Assembly (NCBI RefSeq): GCF_038502225.1
Contig: NC_091382.1
Coordinates: forward strand, 12,385,878 to 12,449,877
Length of the DNA stretch: 64,000 nt
From: Cherax quadricarinatus
Taxonomy: Eukaryota > Arthropoda > Malacostraca > Decapoda > Parastacidae
Direction: 5' to 3'
Within the stretch, counting starts at the first letter, position 1. Each line of letters starts with the position of its first letter. The translations under genes were made by a program, and so were the position numbers. The notes beneath the pieces were generated by a model. It did not search any database. It saw nothing but the letters and a program-made list of their open reading frames with translations, and was not told the DNA's origin. Below, one piece after another: positions 40,679 to 50,022 of the stretch.

Positions 40679-40924
40679 TCACTCTCGTTTTATAGGTCTT
40701 AAATGTAGTACACATACAGTCGAACACTTATCATTATATTGAATTAACCTTCCTTTCTGATCAGCGAGATTAATACTCACTTGATCAATTATCTTCTTAT
40801 TAAAGGGTTTGTACATTGTGGGGTCATAATTAGATCTTAATGTATTGATACCAACTACTCCCAAAAGAGATACCAACTGATCCCAAAAATTAATGGGATC
40901 AATCAGATTAATATATATTAACAT
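40679..40924 (-). pseudogene. Polinton penton-like minor capsid protein, C-terminal part (left arm)
   Basis: 81 codons ending PIKRE and a stop. The C-terminal strand pattern FNKKIIDQVSINLADQKGRL ... LHLRPIK is that of the penton-type single jelly-roll minor capsid protein of Polintons (I--V-I-I-DQ-G-LI-FN...LHLR). The N-terminus is missing: a satellite begins about 180 bp away, at the arm boundary. An almost identical copy is in the right arm (47450-47695). Confidence 0.6.
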
Positions 40925-41099
40925 ATAATTAATACCTGATTCAGAACACCCGTGACTTAACCTGATTCCTCCTTTTTATTCTTCTCCCTTTTCCCATTTC
41001 CTCTTTCATTTTTCTCCTTTGTGTTGTCTTTCTTCTGTCTTGTGTATTTCTTCCTTCATTATTTATTTATTTCCGCCCCCCTCTGTGTTCTTGTTCTTA

Positions 41100-42612
41100 C
41101 CCTCTGTGATCATCCAGCTCCCTTGTGAGCACCTAGCTCCCTTGTGATCACCTAGCTCCCTTGTGAGCACCTAGCTCCCTTGTGATCATCTAGCTCCCTT
41201 GTGAGCACCTAGCTCCCTTGTGATCATCTAGCTCCCTTGTGAGCACCTAGCTCCCTTGTGATCACCTAGCTCCCTTGTGAGCACCTAGCTCCCTTGTGAT
41301 CACCTAGCTCCCTTGTGAGCACCTAGCTCCCTTGTGATCATCTAGCTCCCTTGTGAGCACCTAGCTCCCTTGTGAGCACCTAGCTCCCTTGTGAGCACCT
41401 AGCTCCCTTATGATCACCTAGCTCCCTTGTGAGCACCTAGCTCCCTTGTGAGCACCTAGCTCCCTTGTGAGCACCTAGCTTCCTTGTGAGCACCTAGCTC
41501 CCTTGTGATCACCTAGCTCCCTTGTGAGCACCTAGCTCCCTTGTGATCATCTAGCTCCCTTGTGAGCACCTAGCTCCCTTGTGAGCACCTAGCTCCCTTG
41601 TGAGCACCTAGCTCCCTTATGATCACCTAGCTCCCTTGTGAGCACCTAGCTCCCTTGTGAGCACCTAGCTCCCTTGTGAGCACCTAGCTTCCTTGTGAGC
41701 ACCTAGGTTCCTTGTGAGCACCTAGCTCCCTTGTGATCATCTAGCTCCCTTGTGAGCACCTAGCTCCCTTGTGAGCACCTAGCTCCCTTATGATCACCTA
41801 GATCCCTTGTGAGCACCTAGCTTCCTTGTGAGCACCTAGCTCCCTTGTGAGCACCTAGCTTCCTTGTGAGCACCTAGCTCCCTTGTGATCATCTAGCTCC
41901 CTTGTGAGCACCTAGCTCCCTTGTGATCACCTAGCTCCCTTGTGAGCACCTAGCTCCCTTGTGATCATCTAGCTCCCTTGTGAGCACCTAGCTCCCTTGT
42001 GATCACCTAGCTCCCTTGTGAGCACCTAGCTCCCTTGTGATCATCTAGCTCCCTTGTGAGCACCTAGCTCCCTTGTGAGCACCTAGCTCCCTTGTGATCA
42101 CCTAGCTCCCTTATGATCACCTAGCTCCCTTGTGATCACCTAGCTCCCTTGAGAGCACCTAGCTCCCTTGTGATCACCTAGCTCCCTTGTGAGCACCTAG
42201 CTCCATTGTGATCACCTAGCTCCCTTGTGATCACCTAGCTCCCTTGTGAGCACCTAGCTCCCTTGTGAACACCTAGCTCCCTTGTGATCACCTAGCTCCC
42301 TTGTGAGCGCACCTAGCTCCCTTGTGATCACCTAGCTCCCTTGTGAGCACCTAGCTCCCTTGTGAGCACCTAGCTCCCTCGTGAGCACCTAGCTCCCTCG
42401 TGAGCACCTAGCTCCCTTGTGAGCACCTAGCTCCCTTGTGAGCACCTAGCTCCCTTGTGATCATCTAGCTCCCTTGTGATCACCTAGCTCCCTTGTGAGC
42501 ACCTAGCTTTCTTGTGAGTACCTAGCTCCCTTGTGATCACCTAGCTCCCTTGTGAGCACCTAGCTCCCTTGTGAGCACCTAGCTCCCTTGTGAGCACCTA
42601 GCTCCCTTGTGA
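41100..42612. repeat. 19-bp satellite (CCTAGCTCCCTTGTGAGCA), left block
   Basis: About 79 copies of a 19-bp unit with two main variants, TTGTGAGCA and TTGTGATCA/CAT, plus rarer CTCGTGAGCA. It continues after the CR1 at 46716-47274 in the same orientation, so the CR1 landed inside one array. The array fills the spacer of the large inverted repeat. Confidence 0.95.
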
Positions 42613-42672
42613 GGTCACGTGAGGTCACAGACCCTGAGCTGCTTTGGGGATTAGCGTGGACGGTTACAAAGC

Positions 42673-43599
42673 ATGGCTTGCTTCTGCAGTGTTTTAAAAA
42701 CTGAGTTTGGAGAGTTGAAGGAGGAGGTCTTGCTTCTCCAGGAGGAGATTAGGAGGCTGAAGGTCCACCTCAATGGGCCTGGGAGAGAGTGTGAGGTGGT
42801 TGGAGATGTGGGGAATGAGGCTTCTAGCAGTGAGGTGCAGTCTGTCTCTCACTGTGAGGAGGCTGTAGGTGGGGAGGTAGCAACGGGTACCAGCAGTGAG
42901 GTGCAGCCCAGCACCTGCTACAAGTGGCGAGTTGTTCACAGTAATGGGAGGCGCATCAGAGTAAGGAAAGTTAAGAGTGAAGATCTGAAGGTAGGAAATC
43001 GCTTCTCTGTTCTCCAGGATGAATGTACTTCAGTGGCCAGTGAAGGTAAGGGTACTACTGCCCCTGCTAATGAAGGTAAGCGCATTCTTGTGGTTGGTGA
43101 CTCTCAGGTAAGATATGTTGACCGTGCTTTTTGTAATAGGAATAAGAAGATGAGAGATAGAGTGTGCTTCCCTGGAGCTGGTGTTGGGGACATTGTCAAC
43201 AGACTGGATAATATCATGTCAGGTAATGGGAACAAGCCCATTATCTGTCTCAGTGCTGGTGGAAATGATATTGGGAAGGGTAGGAGAGAAGAGCTGCTAG
43301 ATAAGTACAGGTCAGCTATAGATTTCATTAAGTCTAAGGGAGGGATCCCAATCATATGTAGCATCTTGCCTAGAAGGGGAGTAGGAAATGAATGGTTGTC
43401 TAGGGCAATTGGTGTAAATTCCTGGCTAGATAGATACTGCAAGGAACTTGCAATCCCATTCATTGACAACTGGAACAACTTTTATGGCAAACATGATATG
43501 TATGCAAGGGATGGGGTTCATCTCTCTGGGGCAGGGGTGGTAGCACTTGCAGACTCGATTGAGAAGGCCATTGGTGAAATGCCTATGATTTTAAACTGA
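42673..43599 (+). CDS. CR1 ORF1 protein: coiled coil plus SGNH esterase
   Basis: 308 residues from ATG 42673, the first ATG after the 5' UTR, in the same sequence context as the homologous start at 56180. The N-terminal coiled coil has leucine-rich heptads (EFGELKEEVLLLQEEIRRL, residues 11-33). A Glu/Ser-rich linker includes one copy of the SSEVQSVS-CEEAVGGEVA unit, and a basic stretch follows at about 90-105. The SGNH/GDSL esterase spans residues about 138-300: GDSQ with Ser at 43102-43104, SAGGND near 43255-43272, and DGVHLSG near 43510-43530 supplying the Asp/His pair. In CR1/L2 elements this protein is thought to bind the RNA or membranes; its substrate is unknown. The stop overlaps the ORF2 start in TGATG. 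Confidence 0.9.
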   Translation: MACFCSVLKTEFGELKEEVLLLQEEIRRLKVHLNGPGRECEVVGDVGNEASSSEVQSVSHCEEAVGGEVATGTSSEVQPSTCYKWRVVHSNGRRIRVRKVKSEDLKVGNRFSVLQDECTSVASEGKGTTAPANEGKRILVVGDSQVRYVDRAFCNRNKKMRDRVCFPGAGVGDIVNRLDNIMSGNGNKPIICLSAGGNDIGKGRREELLDKYRSAIDFIKSKGGIPIICSILPRRGVGNEWLSRAIGVNSWLDRYCKELAIPFIDNWNNFYGKHDMYARDGVHLSGAGVVALADSIEKAIGEMPMILN

Positions 43600-46544
43600 T
43601 GGAAGATAGAGGTATGGGTGTGTGTGGGAAACAAGCAGGTTGCAACACTAGGGTTGGAAACAGTAAATGTATAAAAGGCATTCAGCATGAAGTTATAAAT
43701 AAAGACAATAGAACAGGTCAGAAAACAAAGGGGGACAGCAGAGGGCAGCAAGGGACTAGCTCCCTTAAGGTTTACTATACTAATAGCAGGAGTGTTAGAA
43801 ATAAGATAGATGAGCTAAGATTAATTGCAAGTGCAGGAAACATAGATATTATTGCTATAACAGAGACCTGGCTCAATCTGAAAGATAGAGAGATGCCATC
43901 TGAATGTCACATACAAGGCTATAAATTATTCCACACTGACAGGGTCAACAGGAAAGGTGGTGGAGTAGCGATGTATGTCAGAGACAATTTAAATTGTTGT
44001 GTTAGACAAGATATTAAATTAGAAGCGTCAGCCACTGAATCTGTTTGGTTACAGCTTCTCGAGGGCCGAGAAAAACTAATTTTGGGTGTGATTTACAGGG
44101 CCCCAAATCTTGATAGGGAGTGCAGTAAACTTCTATGGGACGAAATTCGTAAGGCATCTACATACGAAAATGTTGTGCTAATGGGAGATTTCAACTATAG
44201 ACAGATTGACTGGAGCAATTTGACAGGAAATTTAGAGTCGGGTGACTTTCTTGATACGATCCAGGATTGTTTTTTAAAACAGTTTGTGACAGAGCCAACT
44301 AGGGGAAATAACCTCCTTGACTTGGTTCTTGCCAGTAGGGAAACACTAATTAATAATCTTGAGGTTAATGATGAGCTTGGGGAGAGTGATCACAAATCAC
44401 TCAGTTTTAACATATCATGGAATTCCCCTAATAATGGCAATCAAGTCTCCGTCCCTGACTTTCGCTTGGCTGATTTCATAGGACTGAAAAATTACTTAGG
44501 TGGGCTGAACTGGAATGACCTGACTAGGGGTCAGGTAGGTGGTGATGGTTGCCGATATGATGCTTTCCAGGGCATAGTTCTAGCTGCTCAGTCAAATTAT
44601 GTTCCAAATAGGGAAATCAGATCAAACAAAAATGATCCTAAATGGATGAACAATAGATTAAAATATCTGATTGGTCAAAAGAGAGGCATATATAGGCAAA
44701 TCAAAAGAGGAGAGGGGCAATTAAGAAATCGATATATTCAGTTAAAGAGAGAAATAAAAAAGGGAATTAGAAAAGCAAAAAGAGATTATGAGGTTAAAGT
44801 TGCAAGAGAATCGAAGACTAACCCAAAAGGATTCTTTCAGGTATACAGAAGTAAGATCAGGGACAAGATAGGCCCACTCAAAAGTTCCTCGGGTCAGCTC
44901 ACTGACAGTGATAAGGAAATGTGTAGAATTTTTAACACATACTTCCTCTCAGTTTTTACACAGGAGGATACCAGTGATATTCCAGTAATGATAAATTATG
45001 TAGAACAGGACGATAATAAACTGTGCACTATTAGGGTCACAAGTGACATGGTCCTTAGGCAAATAGATAAATTAAAACCTAACAAATCCCCAGGCCCTGA
45101 TGAACTGTATGCAAGGGTTCTAAAGGAATGTAAAGAGGAGCTTAGCACACCTTTGGCTAATCTTTTCAACATATCACTACAAACTGGCATGGTGCCAGAT
45201 AAGTGGAAAATGGCAAATGTGATACCTATTTTCAAAACAGGTGACAGGTCCTTAGCTTCGAACTATAGACCAATAAGCCTAACCTCCATAGTGGGAAAAT
45301 TTATGGAATCAATAATTGCCGAGGCAGTTCGTAGCCACCTTGAAAAGCATAAATTAATCAACGAATCTCAGCATGGTTTTACAAAGGGACGTTCCTGCCT
45401 TACGAATTTATTAACTTTTTTCACTAAGGTATTTGAGGAGGTAGATCATGGTAACGAATATGATATTGTGTATATGGACTTCAGTAAGGCTTTTGACAGG
45501 GTCCCACATCAGAGACTATTGAGGAAAATTAAAGCACATGGAATAGGAGGAGAAATTTTTTCCTGGATAGAGGCATGGTTGACAAATAGGCAGCAGAGAG
45601 TTTGCATAAATGGGGAGAAATCAGAGTGGGGAAGCGTCACGAGCGGTGTTCCACAGGGGTCAGTGTTGGGCCCCCTGCTGTTCACAATCTACATAAACGA
45701 CATAGATGAGGGCATAAAGAGCGACATCGGCAAGTTTGCCGATGACACCAAAATAGGCCGTCGAATTCATTCTGACGAGGACATTCGAGCACTCCAGGAA
45801 GATTTGAATAGACTGATGCAGTGGTCGGAGAAGTGGCAGATGCAGTTTAATATAGACAAATGCAAAGTTCTAAATGTTGGACAGGACAATAACCATGCCA
45901 CATATAAACTAAATAATGTAGATCTTAATATTACGGATTGCGAAAAAGATTTAGGAGTTCTGGTTAGCAGTAATCTGAAACCAAGACAACAGTGCATAAG
46001 TGTTCGCAATAAAGCTAATAGAATCCTTGGCTTCATATCAAGAAGCATAAATAATAGGAGTCCTCAGGTTGTTCTTCAACTCTATACATCCTTGGTTAGG
46101 CCTCATTTAGATTATGCTGCACAGTTTTGGTCACCGTATTACAGAATGGATATAAATTCTCTGGAAAATGTACAAAGGAGGATGACAAAGATGATCCCAT
46201 GTATCAGAAACCTTCCCTATGAGGATAGACTAAGGGCCCTGAAACTGCACTCTCTAGAAAGACGTAGAATTAGGGGGGATATGATTGAGGTTTATAAGTG
46301 GAAGACAGGAATAAATAAAGGGGATGTAAATAGTGTGCTGATAATATCTAGCCTAGACAGGACTCGCAGCAATGGTTTTAAGTTGGAAAAATTCAGATTC
46401 AGGAGGGATATAGGAAAGTACTGGTTTGGTAATAGAGTTGTGGATGAGTGGAACAAACTCCCAAGTACCGTTATAGAGGCCAGAACGTTGTGTAGCTTTA
46501 AAGATAGGTTGGATAAATACATGAGTAGATGTGGGTGGGTGTGA
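43599..46544 (+). CDS. CR1 ORF2 protein: APE endonuclease and reverse transcriptase
   Basis: 981 codons from ATG 43599, sharing its A with the ORF1 stop (TGATG), which suggests termination-reinitiation. The APE-type endonuclease is at residues about 50-270 (NSRSVRNKIDEL, ITETWLN, VLMGDFNYRQIDW, ESDHKSLSF). The reverse transcriptase is at about 480-760, with NKSPGPDELYARVLKE, NYRPISLTSIVGK, QHGFTKGRSCLTNLL, MDFSKAFDRVPH, TSGVPQGSVLGPLLF and FADD at 45735-45746. The C-terminal region ends in WNKLPSTVIEARTLCSFKDR. All catalytic residues expected for both domains are present and there is no internal stop. It nicks target DNA and primes reverse transcription from it. Confidence 0.92.
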   Translation: MEDRGMGVCGKQAGCNTRVGNSKCIKGIQHEVINKDNRTGQKTKGDSRGQQGTSSLKVYYTNSRSVRNKIDELRLIASAGNIDIIAITETWLNLKDREMPSECHIQGYKLFHTDRVNRKGGGVAMYVRDNLNCCVRQDIKLEASATESVWLQLLEGREKLILGVIYRAPNLDRECSKLLWDEIRKASTYENVVLMGDFNYRQIDWSNLTGNLESGDFLDTIQDCFLKQFVTEPTRGNNLLDLVLASRETLINNLEVNDELGESDHKSLSFNISWNSPNNGNQVSVPDFRLADFIGLKNYLGGLNWNDLTRGQVGGDGCRYDAFQGIVLAAQSNYVPNREIRSNKNDPKWMNNRLKYLIGQKRGIYRQIKRGEGQLRNRYIQLKREIKKGIRKAKRDYEVKVARESKTNPKGFFQVYRSKIRDKIGPLKSSSGQLTDSDKEMCRIFNTYFLSVFTQEDTSDIPVMINYVEQDDNKLCTIRVTSDMVLRQIDKLKPNKSPGPDELYARVLKECKEELSTPLANLFNISLQTGMVPDKWKMANVIPIFKTGDRSLASNYRPISLTSIVGKFMESIIAEAVRSHLEKHKLINESQHGFTKGRSCLTNLLTFFTKVFEEVDHGNEYDIVYMDFSKAFDRVPHQRLLRKIKAHGIGGEIFSWIEAWLTNRQQRVCINGEKSEWGSVTSGVPQGSVLGPLLFTIYINDIDEGIKSDIGKFADDTKIGRRIHSDEDIRALQEDLNRLMQWSEKWQMQFNIDKCKVLNVGQDNNHATYKLNNVDLNITDCEKDLGVLVSSNLKPRQQCISVRNKANRILGFISRSINNRSPQVVLQLYTSLVRPHLDYAAQFWSPYYRMDINSLENVQRRMTKMIPCIRNLPYEDRLRALKLHSLERRRIRGDMIEVYKWKTGINKGDVNSVLIISSLDRTRSNGFKLEKFRFRRDIGKYWFGNRVVDEWNKLPSTVIEARTLCSFKDRLDKYMSRCGWV

Positions 46545-46715
46545 GTTAGACCTGATAGCTTGTGCTAACGGGTCGGTTGCCGTGTTCCTCCCTTGAGTCA
46601 ATGTGACCTGACCTGACTAGGTTGGGTGCATTGGCTTAAGCCGGTAGGGACTTGGACCTGCCTCGCATGGGCCAGTAGGCCTTCTGCAGTGTTCCTTCGT
46701 TCTTATGTTCTTATG

Positions 46716-47274
46716 TGAGCACCTAGCTCCCTTGTGAGCACCTAGCTCCCTTGTGAGCACCTAGCTCCCTTGTGAGCACCTAGCTCCCTTGTGAGCACCT
46801 AGCTCCCTTGTGAGCACCTAGCTCCCTCGTGAGCACCTAGCTCCCTCGTGAGCACCTAGCTCCCTTGTGAGCACCTAGCTCCCTTGTGAGCACCTAGCTC
46901 CCTTGTGATCACCTAGCTCCCTTGTGAGCACCTAGCTCCCTTGTGAGCACCTAGCTCCCTTGTGAGCACCTAGCTCCCTCGTGAGCACCTAGCTCCCTCG
47001 TGAGCACCTAGCTCCCTTGTGAGCACCTAGCTCCCTTGTGAGCACCTAGCTCCCTTGTGATCACCTAGCTCCCTTGTGAGCACCTAGCTCCCTTGTGAGC
47101 ACCTAGCTCCCTTGTGAGCACCTAGCTCCCTTGTGAGCACCTAGCTCCCTCGTGAGCACCTAGCTCCCTCGTGAGCACCTAGCTCCCTTGTGAGCACCTA
47201 GCTCCCTTGTGAGCACCTAGCTCCCTTGTGATCACCTAGCTCCCTTGTGAGCACCTAGCTCCCTTGTGAGCACC
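46716..47274. repeat. 19-bp satellite, right block
   Basis: About 29 more copies of the 19-bp unit. Here they show a repeated higher-order pattern in which two CTCGTGAGCA variants follow a fixed number of TTGTGAGCA units (at about 46826, 46975 and 47148). The array ends exactly at the right arm of the inverted repeat (AAGAACAAGAAC). Confidence 0.95.
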
Positions 47275-47449
47275 TAAGAACAAGAACACAGAGGGGGGCG
47301 GAAATAAATAAATAATGAAGGAAGAAATACACAAGACAGAAGAAAGACAACACAAAGGAGAAAAATGAAAGAGGAAATGGGAAAAGGGAGAAGAATAAAA
47401 AGGAGGAATCAGGTTAAGTCACGGGTGTTCTGAATCAGGTATTAATTAT

Positions 47450-47695
47450 ATGTTAATATATAGTAATCTGATTGATCCCATTAATTTTTGGGATCAGTTG
47501 GTATCTCTTTTGGGAGTAGTTGGTATCAATACATTAAGATCTAATTATGACCCCACAATGTACAAACCCTTTAATAAGAAGATAATTGATCAAGTGAGTA
47601 TTAATCTCGTTGATCAGAAAGGAAGGTTAATTCAATATAATGATAAGTGTTCGACTGTATGTGTACTACATTTAAGACCTATAAAACGAGAGTGA
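47450..47695 (+). pseudogene. Polinton penton-like minor capsid protein, C-terminal part (right arm)
   Basis: Same 81-codon remnant as 40679-40924 with a few substitutions (NLVDQKGRL for NLADQKGRL). The frame is open upstream only to the arm boundary. In intact Polintons the penton gene lies near the major capsid gene, as here. Confidence 0.6.
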
Positions 47696-47732
47696 ATGAT
47701 CAAGTTGAGTTAATATTGAACGAACCGTCAAG

Positions 47733-48563
47733 ATGAGAACCAGTTTCTCTCCTCCTTCAGTGGAATCATTGCTGAAACTCTTTGATACTTCGAGGGTGAA
47801 AGGGGCAGGTGAAATTGCCGACCTAGAAAATGTACAGAGAACTTTCACGGCGCGCATAACGGAGATAAAACACCTCAATTATTGGGAGCGCTTGAGGTTC
47901 CTAAACCTGTATTCCCTGGAACGCAGGCGGGAGAGATACATGATTATATACACCTGGAAAATCCTAGAGGGACTAGTACCGAACTTGCACACGAAAATCA
48001 CTCACTACGAAAGCAAAAGACTTGGCAGACGATGCACCATCCCCCCAATGAAAAGCAGGGGTATCACTAGCACGTTAAGAGACCATACAATAAGTGTCAG
48101 GGGCCCGAGACTGTTCAACTGCCTCCCAGCACACATAAGGGGGATTACCAACAGACCCCTGGCAGTCTTCAAGCTGGCACTGGACAAGCACCTAAAGTCA
48201 GTTCCGGATCAGCCGGGCTGTGGCTCGTACGTTGGTTTGCGTGCAGCCAGCAGCAACAGCCTGGTTGATCAGGCTCTGATCCACCAGGAGGCCTGGTCTC
48301 AGACCGGGCCGCGGGGGCGTTGACCCCCGGAACTCTCTCCAGGTAAACTCCAGGTATAAAGCTAGAGGGAGGGGCGGAGGATTATTGTCATTTCTTGGCG
48401 GGATGGCCAGAAAAGCAATACCATTCTTATTGAATACCTTTGCTCCGGGAGTATTACAATATGGACAAAATGTGTTGAACGATGTTAATAATGGTATTGC
48501 ATTGAAAAATTCAGCGAGGAATATAGTTGTAGAAACATTGAAGGTGTCAGACAAAAGTTATTA
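47733..48563 (+). pseudogene. Polinton VI-like minor capsid protein split by a LINE-2 fragment (right arm)
   Basis: ATG 47733 opens MRTSFSPPSVESLLKLFDTS, then the coding sequence is cut at about 47808 and resumes at about 48356 (KARGRG, GLLSFLGGMARKAIPFLLNT), ending with TAA at 48561-48563. The resumed part is the only complete C-terminal half in the window. Role and family as for the left-arm copy; this is a structural protein remnant. Confidence 0.6.
47808..48355 (+). mobile_element. LINE-2 3' end inserted in the VI-like capsid gene
   Basis: Plus-strand fragment coding the last 165 or so residues of the LINE-2 RT protein (ENVQRTFTARITEIKHLNYW to SQTGP). The 3' UTR hairpin GGGGGCGTTGACCCCCGG and the repeated CCAGGTAAACTCCAGGTA terminus follow. 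It is nearly identical to 60519-61060 on the opposite strand. It is 5'-truncated. Confidence 0.88.
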
Positions 48564-48669
48564 ACCGGAGGAAGTAGAAAGATTGGTTTGAAACTATTGA
48601 CAATTAATAATAAAAGAAAGTGGAATGTTTAATTATCTTTAGTTTATTGTTAACTTTCATGACGTTAAT

Positions 48670-49221
48670 ATGTCGGCTGGTGCTCTATATGTTACACCAG
48701 GGGGGCTCAACCCCCCCGTTTCCAGTTATACTCATTCCATAACTGATGGATTCCCAAATTTACCAGGACACACCATTATTGAATCCTGGATAGCAGCTAG
48801 ACGCACCTGTGAAGTATTACCAGTAAATCAGGGATCTGATAAATTTCTCGAATTTAGAATACAAAGTTCAGCAGGACATTTTTTAGATTTAATGATTCTA
48901 GCGTTGGAAATGAATATAAATATAACAAAGGAGGATGGAAGTGCATTGATTAATGAAGATAAGGTATTATTTGTGAACTTATAAGTCAGATGATATTCGT
49001 ATCTGTGTGTTAGTATCACAATGAATACCTTATAGAATCGTATCCATTTTACTCATAAAATGCTTAAGTATTTATCCCCATCGAAATTAGATACATTGGG
49101 AAGAATATCATTCTTTCGTAATAATGAGACAACAAGCATTGCTATTACAGCGGCTGATTTCGATGCTATTAAGAAAGATGAAGGTAAATTATCGAATGAA
49201 GTGAATACTTGTTTCCATGAC
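48670..49221 (+). pseudogene. Polinton major capsid protein, N-terminal part (right arm)
   Basis: Start ATG 48670 (MSAGALYVTPGG). The readable frame runs to about 48984 (EDKVLFVNL and stop) and resumes in another frame at 49060-49221 (LKYLSPSKLDTLGRISFFRN to NEVNTCFHDS). A small change near 48980 destroys the frame that the left arm still has. The SINE then interrupts it, and the capsid sequence resumes at 49570. Confidence 0.75.
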
Positions 49222-49569
49222 TCACGAAATCGTAATGACACGATTGTAAACAAACCATACCCCGGCCGGGATTGAACCCGCGGTCAGAGAGTCTCAAAAC
49301 TCCAGACCGTCGCGTTAGCCACTGGACCAGCTAGCCACAATAAGATTCATCCAACTAGGTATATTTCTACACCATAGGAAGGTTAGCACAGGCACCTCTG
49401 TGACCACAAATGCAAGTTTTTACAGACGAATGTCCAGCTAGCGTGGCCGTGACGAACTCTAGCTCAAGTCCCTAGCTCAAGTGGCTAGCTGGTCTAGTGG
49501 CTAACGCGACGGGCTGGAGTTTTGAGACTCTCTGACCGCGGGTTCAATCCCGGCCGGGGTATGGTTTGT
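49222..49569. repeat. two SINE copies in opposite orientation inside the major capsid gene
   Basis: 49222-49440 is the minus-strand SINE matching the left arm. 49481-49569 is a plus-strand copy of the tRNA-like head (TGGCTAGCTGGTCTAGTGG ... CGGGTTCAATCCCGGCCGGG, then TATGGTTTGTTT). They form a foldback with about 40 bp between them. Only the first is part of the inverted repeat. Confidence 0.75.
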
Positions 49570-50022
49570 TTCCCTTTGATGCTGGATGTGAGTAATTTTC
49601 ACGAATATATCCTGGATAGTGTCGAATGTCGATTGAGACTTGAATTGCATTCACCCACATGGGCAATTATGACACCATTAACCGGAAAAAAGTATAAATA
49701 TAATATTAATTCGATTAAATTATGGATCGATAAAGTTATTCCTTATACGAATGCATTAATTGCGTTAAATTCAAGCATGAGGATAAACCCACAGGGGTGT
49801 GAATATCTATTTAAGACATTATTTAAATCATATATTCTAGCCTCTAATTAAACACAATTGATCGCAGATAATCCTTGTGGACAAGTAATACCCGATAAAT
49901 TATTTATTATAATAATAAATGACATGAAGACATATGATGGAGGATATAATTTTAATCCATTATATTTTTAACATAAAGATTTGACTCATTTCGGGGTAAC
50001 AATGTATTCAGAAATGATTCTT
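49570..50022 (+). pseudogene. Polinton major capsid protein, central part
   Basis: Continues the capsid gene after the SINEs: FHEYILDSVECRLRLEL, then INSIKLWIDKVIPYTNALI and EYLFKTLFKSYI (stop at 49849). In nearby frames follow CGQVIPDKLFIIIINDMKTY, GGYNFNPLYF and LTHFGVTMYSEMI. This is the second jelly-roll region in the order found in Polinton capsid proteins (the F54H12.2-like family). At about 50022 a 55-bp satellite begins in the middle of the coding sequence. Confidence 0.75.

Larger units (their letters stand above)
39259..41099 (-). repeat. left arm of a large inverted repeat carrying Polinton capsid genes
   Basis: The segment is the reverse complement of 47275-49440 over nearly its whole length, with about one to a few percent differences and independent insertions. 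The outer boundary is TAGCTGGACA (39259; right arm 49440) and the inner boundary TTGTTCTTA (41099; right arm 47275). From the inside out it carries a penton-like C-terminus, a VI-like minor capsid protein, the N-terminal part of the major capsid protein, and a SINE. The left arm has a Penelope-type insertion at 40279-40526 that the right arm lacks; the right arm has a LINE-2 insertion that the left arm lacks. Confidence 0.9.
42613..46715 (+). mobile_element. full-length CR1 LINE with both ORFs open
   Basis: A complete CR1. The 5' UTR begins near GAGGTCACGTGAGGTCACAG, ORF1 is 42673-43599, ORF2 is 43599-46544, the 3' UTR follows, and the tail is TTCTTATG repeats at about 46698-46715. Both ORFs are uninterrupted and both catalytic domains are complete. 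Flanking sequence on both sides is the 19-bp satellite. It is the best candidate in the window for an element capable of recent movement. Confidence 0.9.
47275..49440 (+). repeat. right arm of the large inverted repeat carrying Polinton capsid genes
   Basis: Reverse complement of 39259-41099 with independent insertions: a LINE-2 3' fragment (about 47808-48355) in this arm only. In this arm the capsid region continues beyond the repeat (49570 onward), so this is the more complete copy and the left arm is the likely derivative. Confidence 0.9.
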
